The notes: a model not told the origin generated them from the sequence alone. Positions 24,083 to 33,973 are shown, numbered from the stretch's first letter. The stretch: DNA of 56,068 nucleotides from Ectothiorhodospiraceae bacterium (GCA_002401775.2 NVUB02000160.1:1-56068), one strand, 5' to 3'. Numbers and translations: made by a program.

Positions 24083-25018
24083 ATGAAAAATCAAAGACGC
24101 AGCTATTCACGCAATGATGGCACTCGAATGTTGTCCGCACAAATACCGGTAGACGTGAATAAACCTGTTACAACCAAAAGTTTACTCACCATTAACTGGC
24201 TCTTTATATGTTCATTGCTATTCGCGGTTATTTTGAATGGGGCCGCTGTGGCTGCCAATAGTGATCAATCTGAATTTCCGGGGCGAGCCACATACCCTGA
24301 AGTAAAAACCATTGCTTTAGAGGCTTTATTCAAGAATTTAGACAACGTTGTGGTCGTCGATGTGAGATCAGCTTTTGAATTTAATACCTTACATATCAAT
24401 AATGCTACTCATATTTCTATTTCAAGCGATGATTTTATTGATAACATTTACAAACTACGTTCCAGCACTGATAAAGACATTGTCTTTTATTGCAATGGCA
24501 AAACCTGCATGAAATCATACAAAGCCGCAGTAAAGTGTGCTAAAGCAAGTATTAAAGGCACTCTGGCCTATGATGCAGGCATTATGGATTGGGCTAAGAC
24601 CTATCCCAAACACACCACCTTGCTTGATAAAATTCTCAATGATTCGAAATTGTTAATCAGTAAAGAAAACTTTAAAAAGCATTTATTAGACCCTGACACG
24701 TTCGCCGACAAAGTTGCCGATGGAAAAGCCATCGTATTGGATGTTCGCGACCGTTTTCAGCGTGATGGTCTGTCATTATTTCCCGGCCGTGAACGACGCG
24801 CTTATCTGGATCAAACCAAAAAGCTCGACCGTTACATCAAACGCGCCAAGCAACAAGGCCGTGCACTGATGGTTTATGATGCGGCAGGAAAACAAGTTCG
24901 CTGGTTACAGTATTACCTTGAATACAAACGCGTACCGACTTACTTTTTTATGGAGGGCGGCGCCCGAGCATTTTTTGGTGAAATGACGGATAGTTTTTTT
25001 AAGCCACAATCAAAATAA
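24083..25018 (+). CDS. exported tandem rhodanese-domain protein
   Basis: From the ATG at 24083 this is 311 residues: a basic N-terminus, one hydrophobic segment (WLFICSLLFAVILNGAAVAA) ending in a probable signal cleavage site, then two rhodanese domains. The first (VVVDVRSAFEFNTLHINNATHI) keeps the active-site loop YCNGKTCMKS with a cysteine; the second (IVLDVRDRFQRDG) lacks a cysteine in the corresponding place. Such pairs handle persulfide or sense sulfur species in the periplasm. Its upstream region contains a 17-bp tandem duplication and an overlapping six-codon ORF. An alternative start at 24041 adds 14 residues encoded by the duplication. Confidence 0.72.
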   Translation: MKNQRRSYSRNDGTRMLSAQIPVDVNKPVTTKSLLTINWLFICSLLFAVILNGAAVAANSDQSEFPGRATYPEVKTIALEALFKNLDNVVVVDVRSAFEFNTLHINNATHISISSDDFIDNIYKLRSSTDKDIVFYCNGKTCMKSYKAAVKCAKASIKGTLAYDAGIMDWAKTYPKHTTLLDKILNDSKLLISKENFKKHLLDPDTFADKVADGKAIVLDVRDRFQRDGLSLFPGRERRAYLDQTKKLDRYIKRAKQQGRALMVYDAAGKQVRWLQYYLEYKRVPTYFFMEGGARAFFGEMTDSFFKPQSK

Positions 25019-25223
25019 TCGCTGACTTTGACTGGTTTTGGGCGACATAAAGGGGTATTTCGTCATGATGCGTTACGCAAGGGCATCTTTACCCCATGAT
25101 AAGTTGTTAGAAAGAACACAAGGCGCTACTCTTTAGTCAGTAAACCGAACTCACCAATGAGTACATTAATGAGTTATTAACATTCTGTGTGAACCGTTTT
25201 TAGCAAGGACATTCATAAACAGC

Positions 25224-25643
25224 ATGCGTAGTTTTATTCGGCACCCATCAAATATTCCCATCGATTTCCAGCTCGAAGAGCTGGTGACGGAGGGAACCGA
25301 TTACCTCAAAAATGTCAGCCAGGGTGGGCTTGCTTTCAACGCTAAAATTCCACTCAAACCTGGCACCACCATTCGCATTAAAATCCCCCTTATTCAGCCT
25401 GTTTTTCAGGCCATTGGGCAGGTAACCTGGTGCCGACCGCAGGAGCATGATTTTGAAATTGGCATTCAATTTCTGAATGAGAGTGACACTTTTCGTGCGC
25501 GCATGATTGAGCAAATTTGTCACATCGAACAATACAAACAGGAAGCCTTCGAAAAAACCGGGCGTCACTTAACCGGAGAGCAAGCGGCTATTGAGTGGAT
25601 AGAAAAATTCGCCACCGGGTTCCCTGGCACAGAAGATCATTAA
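25224..25643 (+). CDS. PilZ-domain protein
   Basis: This 139-residue protein starts MRSFIRHPSNIPIDF, giving the RxxxR arm, and has NVSQGGLAF in place of the D/NxSxxG loop, the two elements that bind cyclic di-GMP in PilZ domains. The beta-barrel part ends near residue 95 (FEIGIQF), followed by a helical tail ending in a GxxA-type segment. It is likely a c-di-GMP-responsive adaptor for motility or surface behaviour. It sits upstream of an HDOD gene on the same strand (72-base gap), a sensible signalling pair. Confidence 0.82.
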   Translation: MRSFIRHPSNIPIDFQLEELVTEGTDYLKNVSQGGLAFNAKIPLKPGTTIRIKIPLIQPVFQAIGQVTWCRPQEHDFEIGIQFLNESDTFRARMIEQICHIEQYKQEAFEKTGRHLTGEQAAIEWIEKFATGFPGTEDH

Positions 25644-25715
25644 TTCGCCTAATGCAAAGCACCGATACGATAAAGCAGGTCGTCAGTATATGAAAACTAC
25701 AAAAAGAAAACCAAC

Positions 25716-26570
25716 ATGAGTGAACAGATACAAGACATTTTGGATGATGTTGAACAACTCGTATCGCTGCCTGCTGCCTGCGTGCGACTCAATGAACTGG
25801 TCGACGACCCAACCAGTTCTGTGGATGATATCAGCAAGGTCATTAACCAGGATGTTGCGCTAACCGCTCGTTTGCTGCGTGTTGCCAACAGCCCTTTGTA
25901 CGGGTTTTCAACACAAATCGATACCGTAACACGCGCGGTAACCGTACTCGGCACCCAGCAAGTACGGGATCTGTCATTGGCCACAGCGGCCGTCAAAACC
26001 TTTGACGGTATTCCCAACGACCTAGTATCGATGGACAGTTTTTGGGAACACAGTATCCTCACTGCGCTTTGCGCGCGCACCCTTGCAATGGACTGTCTCA
26101 AGCGTCAACGCGAAGCCGTGTTCGTCGCCGGTCTGTTGCATGACATTGGTCAACTTGTGCTCTACCACTTGCTGCCTGACCTGTCTCGCGAGGCCCTTGA
26201 AGCCTGCCTCGATGGCCCAAACGAATTAGAGTCTCAAGAAGCTGAACGCGATATTATTGGTTTTGATCATGCAGAAGTCGGCGGAGAACTAGCGCATCGC
26301 TGGTCATTACCCACACTCACACAAGAATGCATTGCCTACCACCATAATCCGGAAGAAGCCCAACAAAACCGTGTTGAAACGGCGATTGTTCACATTGCCA
26401 ACAGCATTGCGACACTAGCAGAATTGAACACGACGGCGCTAGACAATGCCCCACTCATTCAACCCGTTGCCTGGAAACTCACGGGGTTGGATGAAGAGGT
26501 TATAGCGCCCACCATCGCCAGTGCCATGGCTCAAATTGGCAGTGCCCGGGCGCTGTTACTGGGTAACTAA
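25716..26570 (+). CDS. HDOD-domain signalling protein
   Basis: A 284-residue protein made almost entirely of an HDOD domain: SLPAACVRLNELVDDPTSSV, then VINQDVALTARLLRVANSPLYG, and a degenerate HD motif in GLLHDIGQLVLYHLLP. Relatives in aquatic gammaproteobacteria modulate type IV pili and c-di-GMP pathways. A second HD-like segment (YHHNPEEAQ) is retained, so residual phosphohydrolase activity cannot be ruled out. No effector domain is fused. It follows the PilZ gene and is probably co-transcribed with it. Confidence 0.82.
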   Translation: MSEQIQDILDDVEQLVSLPAACVRLNELVDDPTSSVDDISKVINQDVALTARLLRVANSPLYGFSTQIDTVTRAVTVLGTQQVRDLSLATAAVKTFDGIPNDLVSMDSFWEHSILTALCARTLAMDCLKRQREAVFVAGLLHDIGQLVLYHLLPDLSREALEACLDGPNELESQEAERDIIGFDHAEVGGELAHRWSLPTLTQECIAYHHNPEEAQQNRVETAIVHIANSIATLAELNTTALDNAPLIQPVAWKLTGLDEEVIAPTIASAMAQIGSARALLLGN

Positions 26571-26883
26571 CCAAAACCGAATACCGAGATATTTTCTACG
26601 GTAATTCTGAGAGTTGTAGGAGTCGCTCCTACACGTTAACGTAACAAGATGAAAACCTAACGCCAAGGCGCCAAGACCGCAAAGTTAATGCCTTTATAAA
26701 CCTTTCTTTGCGCCCTTTGCATCTGCGCGTCTTTGCGTCAGATTTTTTCAGCCTCTCCGGTTCCCTCGGAACACCGGAAACTACAGGCAAAATATAGCGC
26801 GTGCGCCTAACCTAAAAACTAACAAGGCCCGTCTCCCAGTAATGGAACACGAGCCCGATCAGTCTACGGAGGTAACCGCGGAA
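26571..26883. repeat. intergenic region with REP-like palindromes
   Basis: No gene is present. TGTAGGAG/CTCCTACA (26615-26633) is a perfect hairpin, apparently a shortened relative of the GTAGGAGCGGCTTCAGCCGC repeat at 30656. About 26655-26745 carries the two facing halves of a second repeat type: AACGCCAAGGCGCCAAGACCGCAAAG-like on the left and CTTTGCGCCCTTTGCATCTGCGCG-like on the right. A one-sided copy of the second type recurs near 30868-30905. Confidence 0.55.
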
Positions 26884-27738
26884 TTACATGGCAAAAGCAA
26901 TCGTGGTTTCGGTCTCGGAATCCATTTCAGCTAACAGTGTTGCCGCTTCCTGCGAGCCTTGTGCGGCGGCTAAGTCCAGCCAGTAACTTGCCAGTCGGGT
27001 ATCGCGGTCTACATCGTTGCCGCGAGCATACAACCGGCCTAAACTCATTTGCGCTAGCATATTTCCCTGAAGAGCAGATTTTTCCCACCACCGTAAAGCT
27101 AGCGTCATATCCTTATTCACACCCTGGCCCTGCTGATACATTCCGGCTAGCAGGTTTTGTGCGTCTGAATCACCTTTCTGTGCAAAGACATCCATGTCGG
27201 ATGCTGCAATCTGGTACATCCGTACACTTTCATCGGCGTCAGAAGATACGCCATTGGCACCGTGCTCATAGATGGCGCCTAATTTATAATGGGCTTCCGC
27301 GTGTCCCTGCTGCGCGGCTTTGCGATACCAGCTTACCGCTGCTTCTGCATTTGCCTGCTCTGAATAAATATTAGCCAGTGCAAATTGTGCTTGCATCACA
27401 CCTTTTTCGGCGGCTTTCCTAGTCCATTTCAGGGTTTCTTTGGCTACATCATTTGCATACATTTTCTTTTCAGAAAACATGCGCATCAACATATGTTCAG
27501 CGCCTTCGTTTCCGGCATCAGCTGCTTGCATAAAAGCATGTCCGGCAGCGGCGTAGTTGCCAATGGCATAAGCCATTAACCCATCTTCATAATAATCCGC
27601 TTGCGCGCTCATGGCCGCTACCGCAAAAGACAGGCCCACTACCACTTTTTTCCAACCGTTTAATTTACTGGCACGGGTGCCGTTATAGTCTACGGTTTGA
27701 TCGACTGCAGCCTGGGTACAACGAAAGGCGAATTTCAT
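26884..27738 (-). CDS. exported Sel1-repeat protein
   Basis: A 284-residue protein with a secretion signal (WKKVVVGLSFAVAAMSAQA, about 29-47) and five to six Sel1-like helical repeats after residue 50, recognisable by AxxxLGxxYxxG cores such as AHYKLGAIYEHGANGV, AQNLLAGMYQQGQGV and AQMSLGRLYARGNDV. Sel1 solenoids mediate protein contacts, often in envelope stress or secretion. The first 28 residues before the signal are unusual, and a start at MSAQAD is too late, so a real start inside this segment is possible. It is divergent from cysB. Confidence 0.75.
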   Translation of the reverse strand: MKFAFRCTQAAVDQTVDYNGTRASKLNGWKKVVVGLSFAVAAMSAQADYYEDGLMAYAIGNYAAAGHAFMQAADAGNEGAEHMLMRMFSEKKMYANDVAKETLKWTRKAAEKGVMQAQFALANIYSEQANAEAAVSWYRKAAQQGHAEAHYKLGAIYEHGANGVSSDADESVRMYQIAASDMDVFAQKGDSDAQNLLAGMYQQGQGVNKDMTLALRWWEKSALQGNMLAQMSLGRLYARGNDVDRDTRLASYWLDLAAAQGSQEAATLLAEMDSETETTIAFAM

Positions 27739-28029
27739 AACGGCTCTCCTGCGAATTCTGTAAAGTTCAATGCACGCTTATATTGAATTGTGCGCTAGTT
27801 ACATTCCTTTACGTCCAGAAGTGAAAAAGACTCCATCCACGTTCAACCGTTTTGTGACGTAGGTCACACTTTTTATCTGCTTTTCAGAAAAAAATAATAA
27901 CAAATCATCAAGGTGTGCTGTTTTGTGCCGTTTATGTTAAAAAGAGGATCATCCTCTAAATAATTAATTGATATATAACAACACATAACAACATAAGCCT
28001 TATTTATGTATGGATAATGGGAGCTTGCG

Positions 28030-28986
28030 GTGAAACTGCAACAACTACGATACATCTGTGAAGTCGCCCGGCGTGGGCTCAATGTCACTACTGCTGCTGA
28101 ACGATTGTTCACAGCACAGTCTGGCATCAGCACACAAATTCGCCTGCTTGAAGAAGAGCTCAGTACCCAAATATTTGAGCGACACGGCAAGCGGCTCACC
28201 GGGGTCACCCAGGCGGGTGAGACTATTATTGCTATGGCAGAACGTATTCTCACAGAAACGGAGAATATTCGTCAGGTAGCACAGCAACTCAATGATGAAA
28301 CCAAAGGCACATTGTCCATCGCGACAACCCACACCCAGGCATACCATGCATTGCCGGAAGTGATTGCCAAATTTTCAGAAAGCTTTCCTGATGTAAAACT
28401 GCGCATTCATCAAGGTGACGCACAGCAAATCTACGACATGCTGCTGAGCCGCACCGCGGATGTAGCGGTAACCACCGCCACCAAAAACATGCCTAAAGAG
28501 CTGGTTATGTTGCCTTATCGTGAATGGCACCTTGCCGTTATAACGCCCCCGGGCCATCCGCTGACTCTGGAAAAAGAGCTCAGTCTGGAGTCTCTGGCTA
28601 AATATCCACTGATTACCTACGACCATGAAGTCGCCGGGCGTACTGCTATCAATCAAGCTTTTACGGATGCTGGACTACTGACCAATATCGCGCTTACCGC
28701 GCTGGATTCGGACATTATCAAAAAATACGTGAAGCTGGATATGGGTGTCGGTTTAATCGCTGAAACAGCCCTGGACGAGAAAGAAGACACAGGGCTCGAG
28801 GTACTTTCGGCAGAACATCTGTTCCGCCCCAGTACGAGCTGTATTTGTGTACACCGTGGGCGCCACTTGCGCAGCTATGTCTATTCATTTATTACCCACA
28901 TCACTCCACAACTGACTGATGAGGCTGTAGAAGGTATCCTGCGTTGGGAATCAACCAAAGGTGATGCCCCTCCGTCCTCACAATGA
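28030..28986 (+). CDS. cysB: CysB, LysR-type regulator of cysteine biosynthesis
   Basis: A 318-residue LysR-family protein with the characteristic CysB opening MKLQQLRYICEVARRGLNVT and winged helix (AQSGISTQIRLLEEELSTQIFERHGKRLTG). It then has the inducer-binding halves, including ATTHTQAYHALP and TADVAVTT, with residues that contact N-acetylserine. E. coli CysB is 324 residues. It activates sulfate uptake and cysteine biosynthesis genes under sulfur limitation; none are adjacent. The ribosome site is weak, but the start is fixed by the family N-terminus. Confidence 0.93.
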   Translation: MKLQQLRYICEVARRGLNVTTAAERLFTAQSGISTQIRLLEEELSTQIFERHGKRLTGVTQAGETIIAMAERILTETENIRQVAQQLNDETKGTLSIATTHTQAYHALPEVIAKFSESFPDVKLRIHQGDAQQIYDMLLSRTADVAVTTATKNMPKELVMLPYREWHLAVITPPGHPLTLEKELSLESLAKYPLITYDHEVAGRTAINQAFTDAGLLTNIALTALDSDIIKKYVKLDMGVGLIAETALDEKEDTGLEVLSAEHLFRPSTSCICVHRGRHLRSYVYSFITHITPQLTDEAVEGILRWESTKGDAPPSSQ

Positions 28987-29017
28987 AACCACCGTTAAAT
29001 AGCCACAAATTAACGGA

Positions 29018-29611
29018 TTATGGTTTTTGCGACACCAGCAAAGCCTCATTACGCAGGCCTTGCTGCACGTTGCCTAACCGCCCTTCTTCTCGGTAAACTC
29101 GCAGGCGCAACGTCGCAAACAAGGTTAACAATTCATTTTCTGCCAAAAGGAACTCGGGATTACTGGGCCCCTGCTGACTCACTTTGTCACGCACAAACGT
29201 CTGATAAAACAATATGCCACCGGGGCGCAATGCTGCGCACAATGATTGGGCCAGCGTACGCTCCAGAAAATAGCTCACCACAATCACATCAAACGAAGCC
29301 GGCGACGGCGGATTTATGCTCACATCACGCACGATTGCCTGTAGGCTGCCCCGCACATTCATCGCACGAGACTGCAACGTTTCAATGGCCACTGGCGATA
29401 TGTCCCAGGCTTGTGTACTCAACCCCGCTTCAGCCAGTAGCAAGGCATTACCTCCCAGCCCGCAAGCCATATCCAGAGCATCACCCTTTATGGGTAACAG
29501 ATGTCGACTTTCGCGAAGCACAAATGCCGCCTCGGGCTTGTCCAAAGATGCCTGACGATATCGTTGGTCCCATTTCTTCTTCAACGCCATTGTCTGTAAA
29601 TCAGAAGTCAT
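29018..29611 (-). CDS. class I SAM-dependent methyltransferase
   Basis: A 197-residue methyltransferase similar to TehB/SAM-dependent types. WDQRYRQASLDKPEA starts the domain, ALDMACGLGGNALLLAEAG is the SAM-binding glycine loop, AWDISPVAIE the acidic strand, and FDVIVVSYFLERTLAQSL motif IV. The substrate is unknown; tellurite or thiol methylation is typical for the group. It converges with cysB (31-base gap) and is divergent from slyX. Confidence 0.82.
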   Translation of the reverse strand: MTSDLQTMALKKKWDQRYRQASLDKPEAAFVLRESRHLLPIKGDALDMACGLGGNALLLAEAGLSTQAWDISPVAIETLQSRAMNVRGSLQAIVRDVSINPPSPASFDVIVVSYFLERTLAQSLCAALRPGGILFYQTFVRDKVSQQGPSNPEFLLAENELLTLFATLRLRVYREEGRLGNVQQGLRNEALLVSQKP

Positions 29612-29740
29612 CGCCTTGGCTCTCAGGTAAAATCAGCCATTCTACAATATTCACATATTGGCGCGACTTTAATGGCTTAAACAGGCCATTAGTCACGCAA
29701 GCGTTACCCGCTTTTGGAATATCAAATAGGAATACGAGCA

Positions 29741-29944
29741 ATGGAAGACAGATTTACTGACCTTGAAATACGCCTTACTCATCAGGAGGCCGCGATGGAA
29801 GAAATGAATGGTGTTTTACTGGAGCAACACCGCCTGATTCAAGCATTGCGTGATGAGCTGGCATACTTGCAACGCCAGCTTCGGGGTATGAACACCAATA
29901 ATATTGCCGATGCAGCCGATGAGACGCCCCCTCCTCATTACTGA
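29741..29944 (+). CDS. slyX: SlyX family protein
   Basis: From the ATG at 29741 this is 67 residues: MEDRFTDLEIRLTHQEAAME, a heptad-rich coiled coil to about residue 48, then a tail ending TPPPHY. The PPPHY end is the conserved SlyX signature. The function is unknown; in E. coli slyX neighbours slyD. An upstream in-frame codon at 29714 is rejected because family members start at MxDR-type sequences. Confidence 0.88.
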   Translation: MEDRFTDLEIRLTHQEAAMEEMNGVLLEQHRLIQALRDELAYLQRQLRGMNTNNIADAADETPPPHY

Positions 29945-30097
29945 GTTACGCAATAAATAATTAATTCCATCATACTCATGATCAAATATTGGTTGGTAAC
30001 CCCAATAACAGCCACCATTAATCCTTTAACCCTAGATTAATTGGAACATGATGATCAAAAAACCCGTGAGCCCGGCTAACGCTGATGCTCAGCCAAA

Positions 30098-30418
30098 ATG
30101 AGTGATTTACTCTGGTTAGCCACCCTCGGCACAGGACTGTGGTACTGGTGGGATACTGTACGCACTCAGGAAATAGCCCGCGAAGCGGGTAAGCGTGCTT
30201 GCCGCCAGGCTGAAGTGCAATTTCTCGATGACAGCGTCGAACGTAAACGACAGTGGTTTCGACGAAATTCACTAGGCCGAATACAACTGTGCCGGCTGTA
30301 TTTTTTTGAATTTACCAGTGATGGTTCTCAACGTTACCAAGGCCGTGTGGTCATGTTCGGCCAAAGCGCACGTGAAGTAGAGTTGGATGCCTACCGCATC
30401 CCTGATGAAGAGCCATAA
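30098..30418 (+). CDS. DUF3301 family membrane-anchored protein
   Basis: A 106-residue protein with a single N-terminal hydrophobic segment (SDLLWLATLGTGLWYWW), then the DUF3301 core: AREAGKRACRQAEVQFLDDSV and the conserved FFEFTSDGSQRYQGRV strand. Members are found mostly in gammaproteobacteria and have no assigned role. It lies downstream of slyX on the same strand with a 153-base gap. It is followed by 546 bp of repeat-rich DNA. Confidence 0.85.
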   Translation: MSDLLWLATLGTGLWYWWDTVRTQEIAREAGKRACRQAEVQFLDDSVERKRQWFRRNSLGRIQLCRLYFFEFTSDGSQRYQGRVVMFGQSAREVELDAYRIPDEEP

Positions 30419-30585
30419 CTCTTCTCCCTTTTCAGGGTTGAGTGTTCAGGATGGTGTGCTCAGTTTTATGTCTGGTTTTAAAGATCAGGTTACACCGCTA
30501 CCTGACAATATGCCGGAGCCATTTGACACTTTTTCTCATTCTCACTTTCGCCTGTCACATCGCTGCGCAACGTGTATCTACGGCG

Positions 30586-30655
30586 CTTTTTATATAGCAC
30601 GGAGTTTTTTATATAGTACGAAGCTTTATATTTAGCGCAGAGTTTTGTATCTAGC
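30586..30655. repeat. tandem array of ~19-bp imperfect units
   Basis: Four degenerate units of 18-20 bp follow each other: TTTTTATATAGCACGGAG, TTTTTTATATAGTACGAAG, CTTTATATTTAGCGCAGAG and TTTTGTATCTAGCGTAGGAG. A fifth partial unit (GTGTATCTACGGCGC) lies just to the left. The last unit runs into the REP hairpin. Confidence 0.65.
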
Positions 30656-30714
30656 GTAGGAGCGGCTTCAGCCGCGAATGTTGTACCACCATTGATCGCG
30701 GCTAAGCCGCTCCG
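30656..30714. repeat. REP pair (BIME-like)
   Basis: GTAGGAGCGGCTTCAGCCGC (30656-30675) and TCGCGGCTAAGCCGCTCC (30696-30713) are facing copies of one REP palindrome separated by 20 bp. RAYT transposases, of which remnants occur at 76-723 and elsewhere, are the enzymes known to mobilise such repeats. A diverged pair lies at 55881-55948. Confidence 0.75.
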
Positions 30715-30965
30715 AAAAGGGTCAGATAACCCCTGTTTAGACGTTGTAAGTGACAATATCGACAGCGGCATTGCAGACACGGCGTGCCCACCAGAATCAT
30801 CGCAATCATTAAACGCTAGCAAGATGGCAGAGTTTCACACAAAAACACTCACTTCTTATTTATTTTTTCTTTGCGACCTTTGCGCCTCTGCGACCTCTGC
30901 GTTAACAACACACAACCCAATCAATCATCCATAACGTGTCCAACTTCAGTAACTTCAGTAACGCA

Positions 30966-32417
30966 TTATTTACGCCAGAAGGCCGGGGTCAGCAACACCA
31001 GCACGGTGAATATTTCAAGACGTCCCAGCAACATGGCAAAACACAAAATCCATTTTGCCGGGGCATTAATATCACCATAGTGAGCGCCTACCTCTCCCAA
31101 GCCTGGGCCCAGGTTATTCATTGATGCGGCGACCGCCGAAAAAGCGGTGATCTGATCCAGACCGGTCATCATGATTAATAACAGCATCACCGCAAAAGAG
31201 GCAACGTAAAGGGCAAAGAACCCCCAGACGGCATTCACGACTTGCTCAGACAAGGGTTTGTTACCGACCTTGACGGGAATCTGCGCACTGGGGTGGATTA
31301 ACCGGAAAATCTCCCGAACGCCCTGCTTGACCAACAATAAAAACCGGATGACCTTAATTCCGCCCCCCGTAGACCCCGCACAACCACCAATAAAACTGGT
31401 AAACAATAACAATACCGGTAGAAAACTCGGCCAATTGTAATAATCCGTGGTGGTAAAACCACTGGTGGTACCAATGGACACCGCCTGAAAGACCCCGTGG
31501 TGAATGGCGCTGCCGATGGTATCGAAGGTTTGTGTCTGGTAAAGATAAATACTGGCGATAGTGGCACTGACCAACAGCACGAACAAATAGGTGCGCACTT
31601 CGGGGTCATAATAGTAGGGCTTTAAACTGATTCCGCGCCAGGCTAGAAAATGTAACGCGAAATTAATGCCCGCGAGCAACATAAACACCACCGCAACCAT
31701 CTCAATCGCGGTGCTGTTGAAATACCCCATGCTGGCATCATGCGTGGAAAAACCACCAATCGCGATGGTCGAAAAACTATGCGCAATGGCATCAAAGCCG
31801 CTCATCCCTGCCAGCCAATAGGCCAATGCGCAGGCGATGGTCAAACCCAGATAGATATACCATAACGCTTTGGCGGTTTCGGCAATGCGCGGCGTCAGCT
31901 TACTGTCCTTCATCGGCCCGGGTGTTTCAGCACGATAAAGCTGCATGCCACCAATGCCCAACATCGGCAATATGGCCACCGCCAGAACGATGATACCCAT
32001 ACCGCCCATCCACTGTAATTGCTGACGATAAAACAGGATGGAATGTGGCAAGTCATCGATGCCAGTGATTACCGTGGCACCGGTGGTGGTCAATGCAGAA
32101 ATCGACTCAAACACCGAATCAGTCAACGACATGTGGGGGTTTTCGGACAGCATAAAAGGCAGAGAGCCTGACATGCCCAACACCAACCAGAACACCGCGA
32201 CAATAATAAAACCACCGCGTAAACGGACTTCCATTTTAACTTTGCGCACGGGGAACCACATTAGTACACCCACGAATAACGTCACCGCAAATGCCACCAC
32301 AAAAGGATAAACCGCACCATCGCCATACCAAAGACCCACTGCCGCAGGCGGCAAGGTGGTAAAACTGAACACCATCAGCAATAAACCAACAATGCGTTGA
32401 ATAACAGAACGTTGCAT
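30966..32417 (-). CDS. trkH: TrkH potassium uptake channel
   Basis: A 483-residue polytopic inner-membrane protein (about ten TM segments) with TrkH/KtrB filter repeats such as ALTTTGATVITG, HSFSTIAIGGFSTHD, AVSIGTTSGFTTTDYYNW and AVAASMNNLGPGLGEVG. It forms the K+ channel gated by TrkA. The start at MQRSVIQRIVG (32417) is preferred to an upstream codon at 32453, which would add a non-conserved leader. trkA ends 94 bases upstream on the same strand, so TrkA and TrkH are made together as the last two genes of the long def-to-trkH run. Confidence 0.92.
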   Translation of the reverse strand: MQRSVIQRIVGLLLMVFSFTTLPPAAVGLWYGDGAVYPFVVAFAVTLFVGVLMWFPVRKVKMEVRLRGGFIIVAVFWLVLGMSGSLPFMLSENPHMSLTDSVFESISALTTTGATVITGIDDLPHSILFYRQQLQWMGGMGIIVLAVAILPMLGIGGMQLYRAETPGPMKDSKLTPRIAETAKALWYIYLGLTIACALAYWLAGMSGFDAIAHSFSTIAIGGFSTHDASMGYFNSTAIEMVAVVFMLLAGINFALHFLAWRGISLKPYYYDPEVRTYLFVLLVSATIASIYLYQTQTFDTIGSAIHHGVFQAVSIGTTSGFTTTDYYNWPSFLPVLLLFTSFIGGCAGSTGGGIKVIRFLLLVKQGVREIFRLIHPSAQIPVKVGNKPLSEQVVNAVWGFFALYVASFAVMLLLIMMTGLDQITAFSAVAASMNNLGPGLGEVGAHYGDINAPAKWILCFAMLLGRLEIFTVLVLLTPAFWRK

Positions 32418-32511
32418 TATAAGGGCAGGGGAAAGGGAAGACCCAAACCACAAGGGTAAAACACATTCACCAGTTTACTTTCCTGTTCCATCTTTACACT
32501 ATTTTCAGCCA

Positions 32512-33888
32512 TTATAAAAATGTCACACCTACCTGAAACAGGCGTTCTACTTCGGGTATCCGGTCTTTTTCAACCACAAAGAGAATAATATGATCTTCGG
32601 CCTGGATGACGGTATCGTGATGCGCAATGATGACTTCATTGCCACGAACGATGGCACCGATATTCGTGCCCGGAGGCAGCTTGATATCTTCAATGGCACG
32701 CCCCACGACTTTAGATGATCGTTTGTCGCCATGCGCTACGGCTTCTATGGCCTCAGCCGCACCGCGTCGTAGAGAATGCACGGCGGTCACATCACCGCGT
32801 CGAACATGGGTCAACAAGCTGCCAATGGTTGCCTGTTGAGGAGAAATGGCGATATCAATGATGCCACTACTTTGCACCAAATCGACATAAGCTGCCCGAT
32901 TAATCAACGCCATTACTTTTTGTGCGCCAAGCCGCTTCGCCAACATTGCCGAGAGAATATTGGCCTCATCATCATTGGTGACGGCACAAAACACATCGGT
33001 GTGTTCTATGTTTTCATCTAACAACAATTCCTCATCCGACGCGTCGCCGTGAAGCACGATAGTTTTTTCCAACTCTTCAGAAATACGCTTGGAACGCTCG
33101 GGATTGTGGTCAATAAGTTTGACCTGATACTTACTTTCCAGTGCCCTGGCCAAGCGTACGCCAATATTTCCGCCCCCGGCGAGAATCACACGTTTTACTG
33201 GCCGGTCTAATCGTCGCAATTCTTTCATCACTACGCGAATATGGCGTCTGGCAGCAATAAAAAACACTTCATCATCGGCTTCGATAACCGTATCGCCGTC
33301 CGGTGCAAGGGCTTGCCCTCGACGGTAAATGGCCGCAACTCGCGTTTCGATTCCCGGCATATGTTCCCGTAAGGTTTTGAGTGCCTGGCCGACCAGTGGC
33401 CCACCATAATAGGCACGCACAGCGACCAATTGCACTTTGCCGCCCGCAAAATCCAACACTTGCAACGCCCCTGGGTACTCTATTAAACGCTGGACATAAT
33501 CGGTCACCAATTGCTCAGGACTGATCAACACATCTACGGGCAAGGATTCTTGCGTAAATAATTGAGGATGCGACAAATAACCAACACTGCGGACCCGGGC
33601 AATTTTGGTGGGTGTGTGAAACAGGGTATAGGCCACCTGACAGGCGATCATATTGATTTCATCGCTGTTGGTCACTGCAAGAATCATGTCCGCATCTTCT
33701 GCACCGGCCCGCGCCAACACTTCCGGATGCGCGGCTTCACCCACTACGGTACCAATATCTAAACGGTCACGCAGGGCTTCCAGCTTTTTCTCATCGATAT
33801 CGACCACGGTAATATCGCTTGCTTCACTCGCTAATACCTCTGCGACAGAAGTCCCTACCTGGCCCGCGCCCAATATGATTATTTTCAT
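32512..33888 (-). CDS. trkA: TrkA potassium channel regulatory protein
   Basis: A 458-residue cytoplasmic protein with two tandem RCK units, each a Rossmann NAD(H) site ([16 protein letters not shown] at the start and [17 protein letters not shown] near residue 235) followed by a TrkA-C domain. Length equals that of E. coli TrkA (458). It gates TrkH in response to nucleotides. It is preceded by ntrX and followed by trkH. The rsmB-trkA association is a classic gammaproteobacterial linkage, here with ntrYX inserted between. Confidence 0.94.
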   Translation of the reverse strand: MKIIILGAGQVGTSVAEVLASEASDITVVDIDEKKLEALRDRLDIGTVVGEAAHPEVLARAGAEDADMILAVTNSDEINMIACQVAYTLFHTPTKIARVRSVGYLSHPQLFTQESLPVDVLISPEQLVTDYVQRLIEYPGALQVLDFAGGKVQLVAVRAYYGGPLVGQALKTLREHMPGIETRVAAIYRRGQALAPDGDTVIEADDEVFFIAARRHIRVVMKELRRLDRPVKRVILAGGGNIGVRLARALESKYQVKLIDHNPERSKRISEELEKTIVLHGDASDEELLLDENIEHTDVFCAVTNDDEANILSAMLAKRLGAQKVMALINRAAYVDLVQSSGIIDIAISPQQATIGSLLTHVRRGDVTAVHSLRRGAAEAIEAVAHGDKRSSKVVGRAIEDIKLPPGTNIGAIVRGNEVIIAHHDTVIQAEDHIILFVVEKDRIPEVERLFQVGVTFL

Positions 33889-33973
33889 AACCCACTAACC
33901 GTCACTGCGTAATATGGTCTCATAATATTATTTTTTTCAAACACGCCTTAACATTCGTTCAGTGTAGTTGTTG

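Larger units (their letters stand above)
30419..30965. other. repeat-rich intergenic region
   Basis: No gene was seen in 547 bp. It holds a tandem array (30586-30655), a REP pair (30656-30714) and, near 30868-30905, a CTTTGCGACCTTTGCGCCTC-type repeat like that in 26655-26745. The region separates the convergent DUF3301 and trkH genes. Confidence 0.6.

Noticed and set aside
30586-30714. Tandem units read as a CRISPR array
   Set aside because: Units are contiguous, degenerate and lack unique spacers; no cas gene is in the window.
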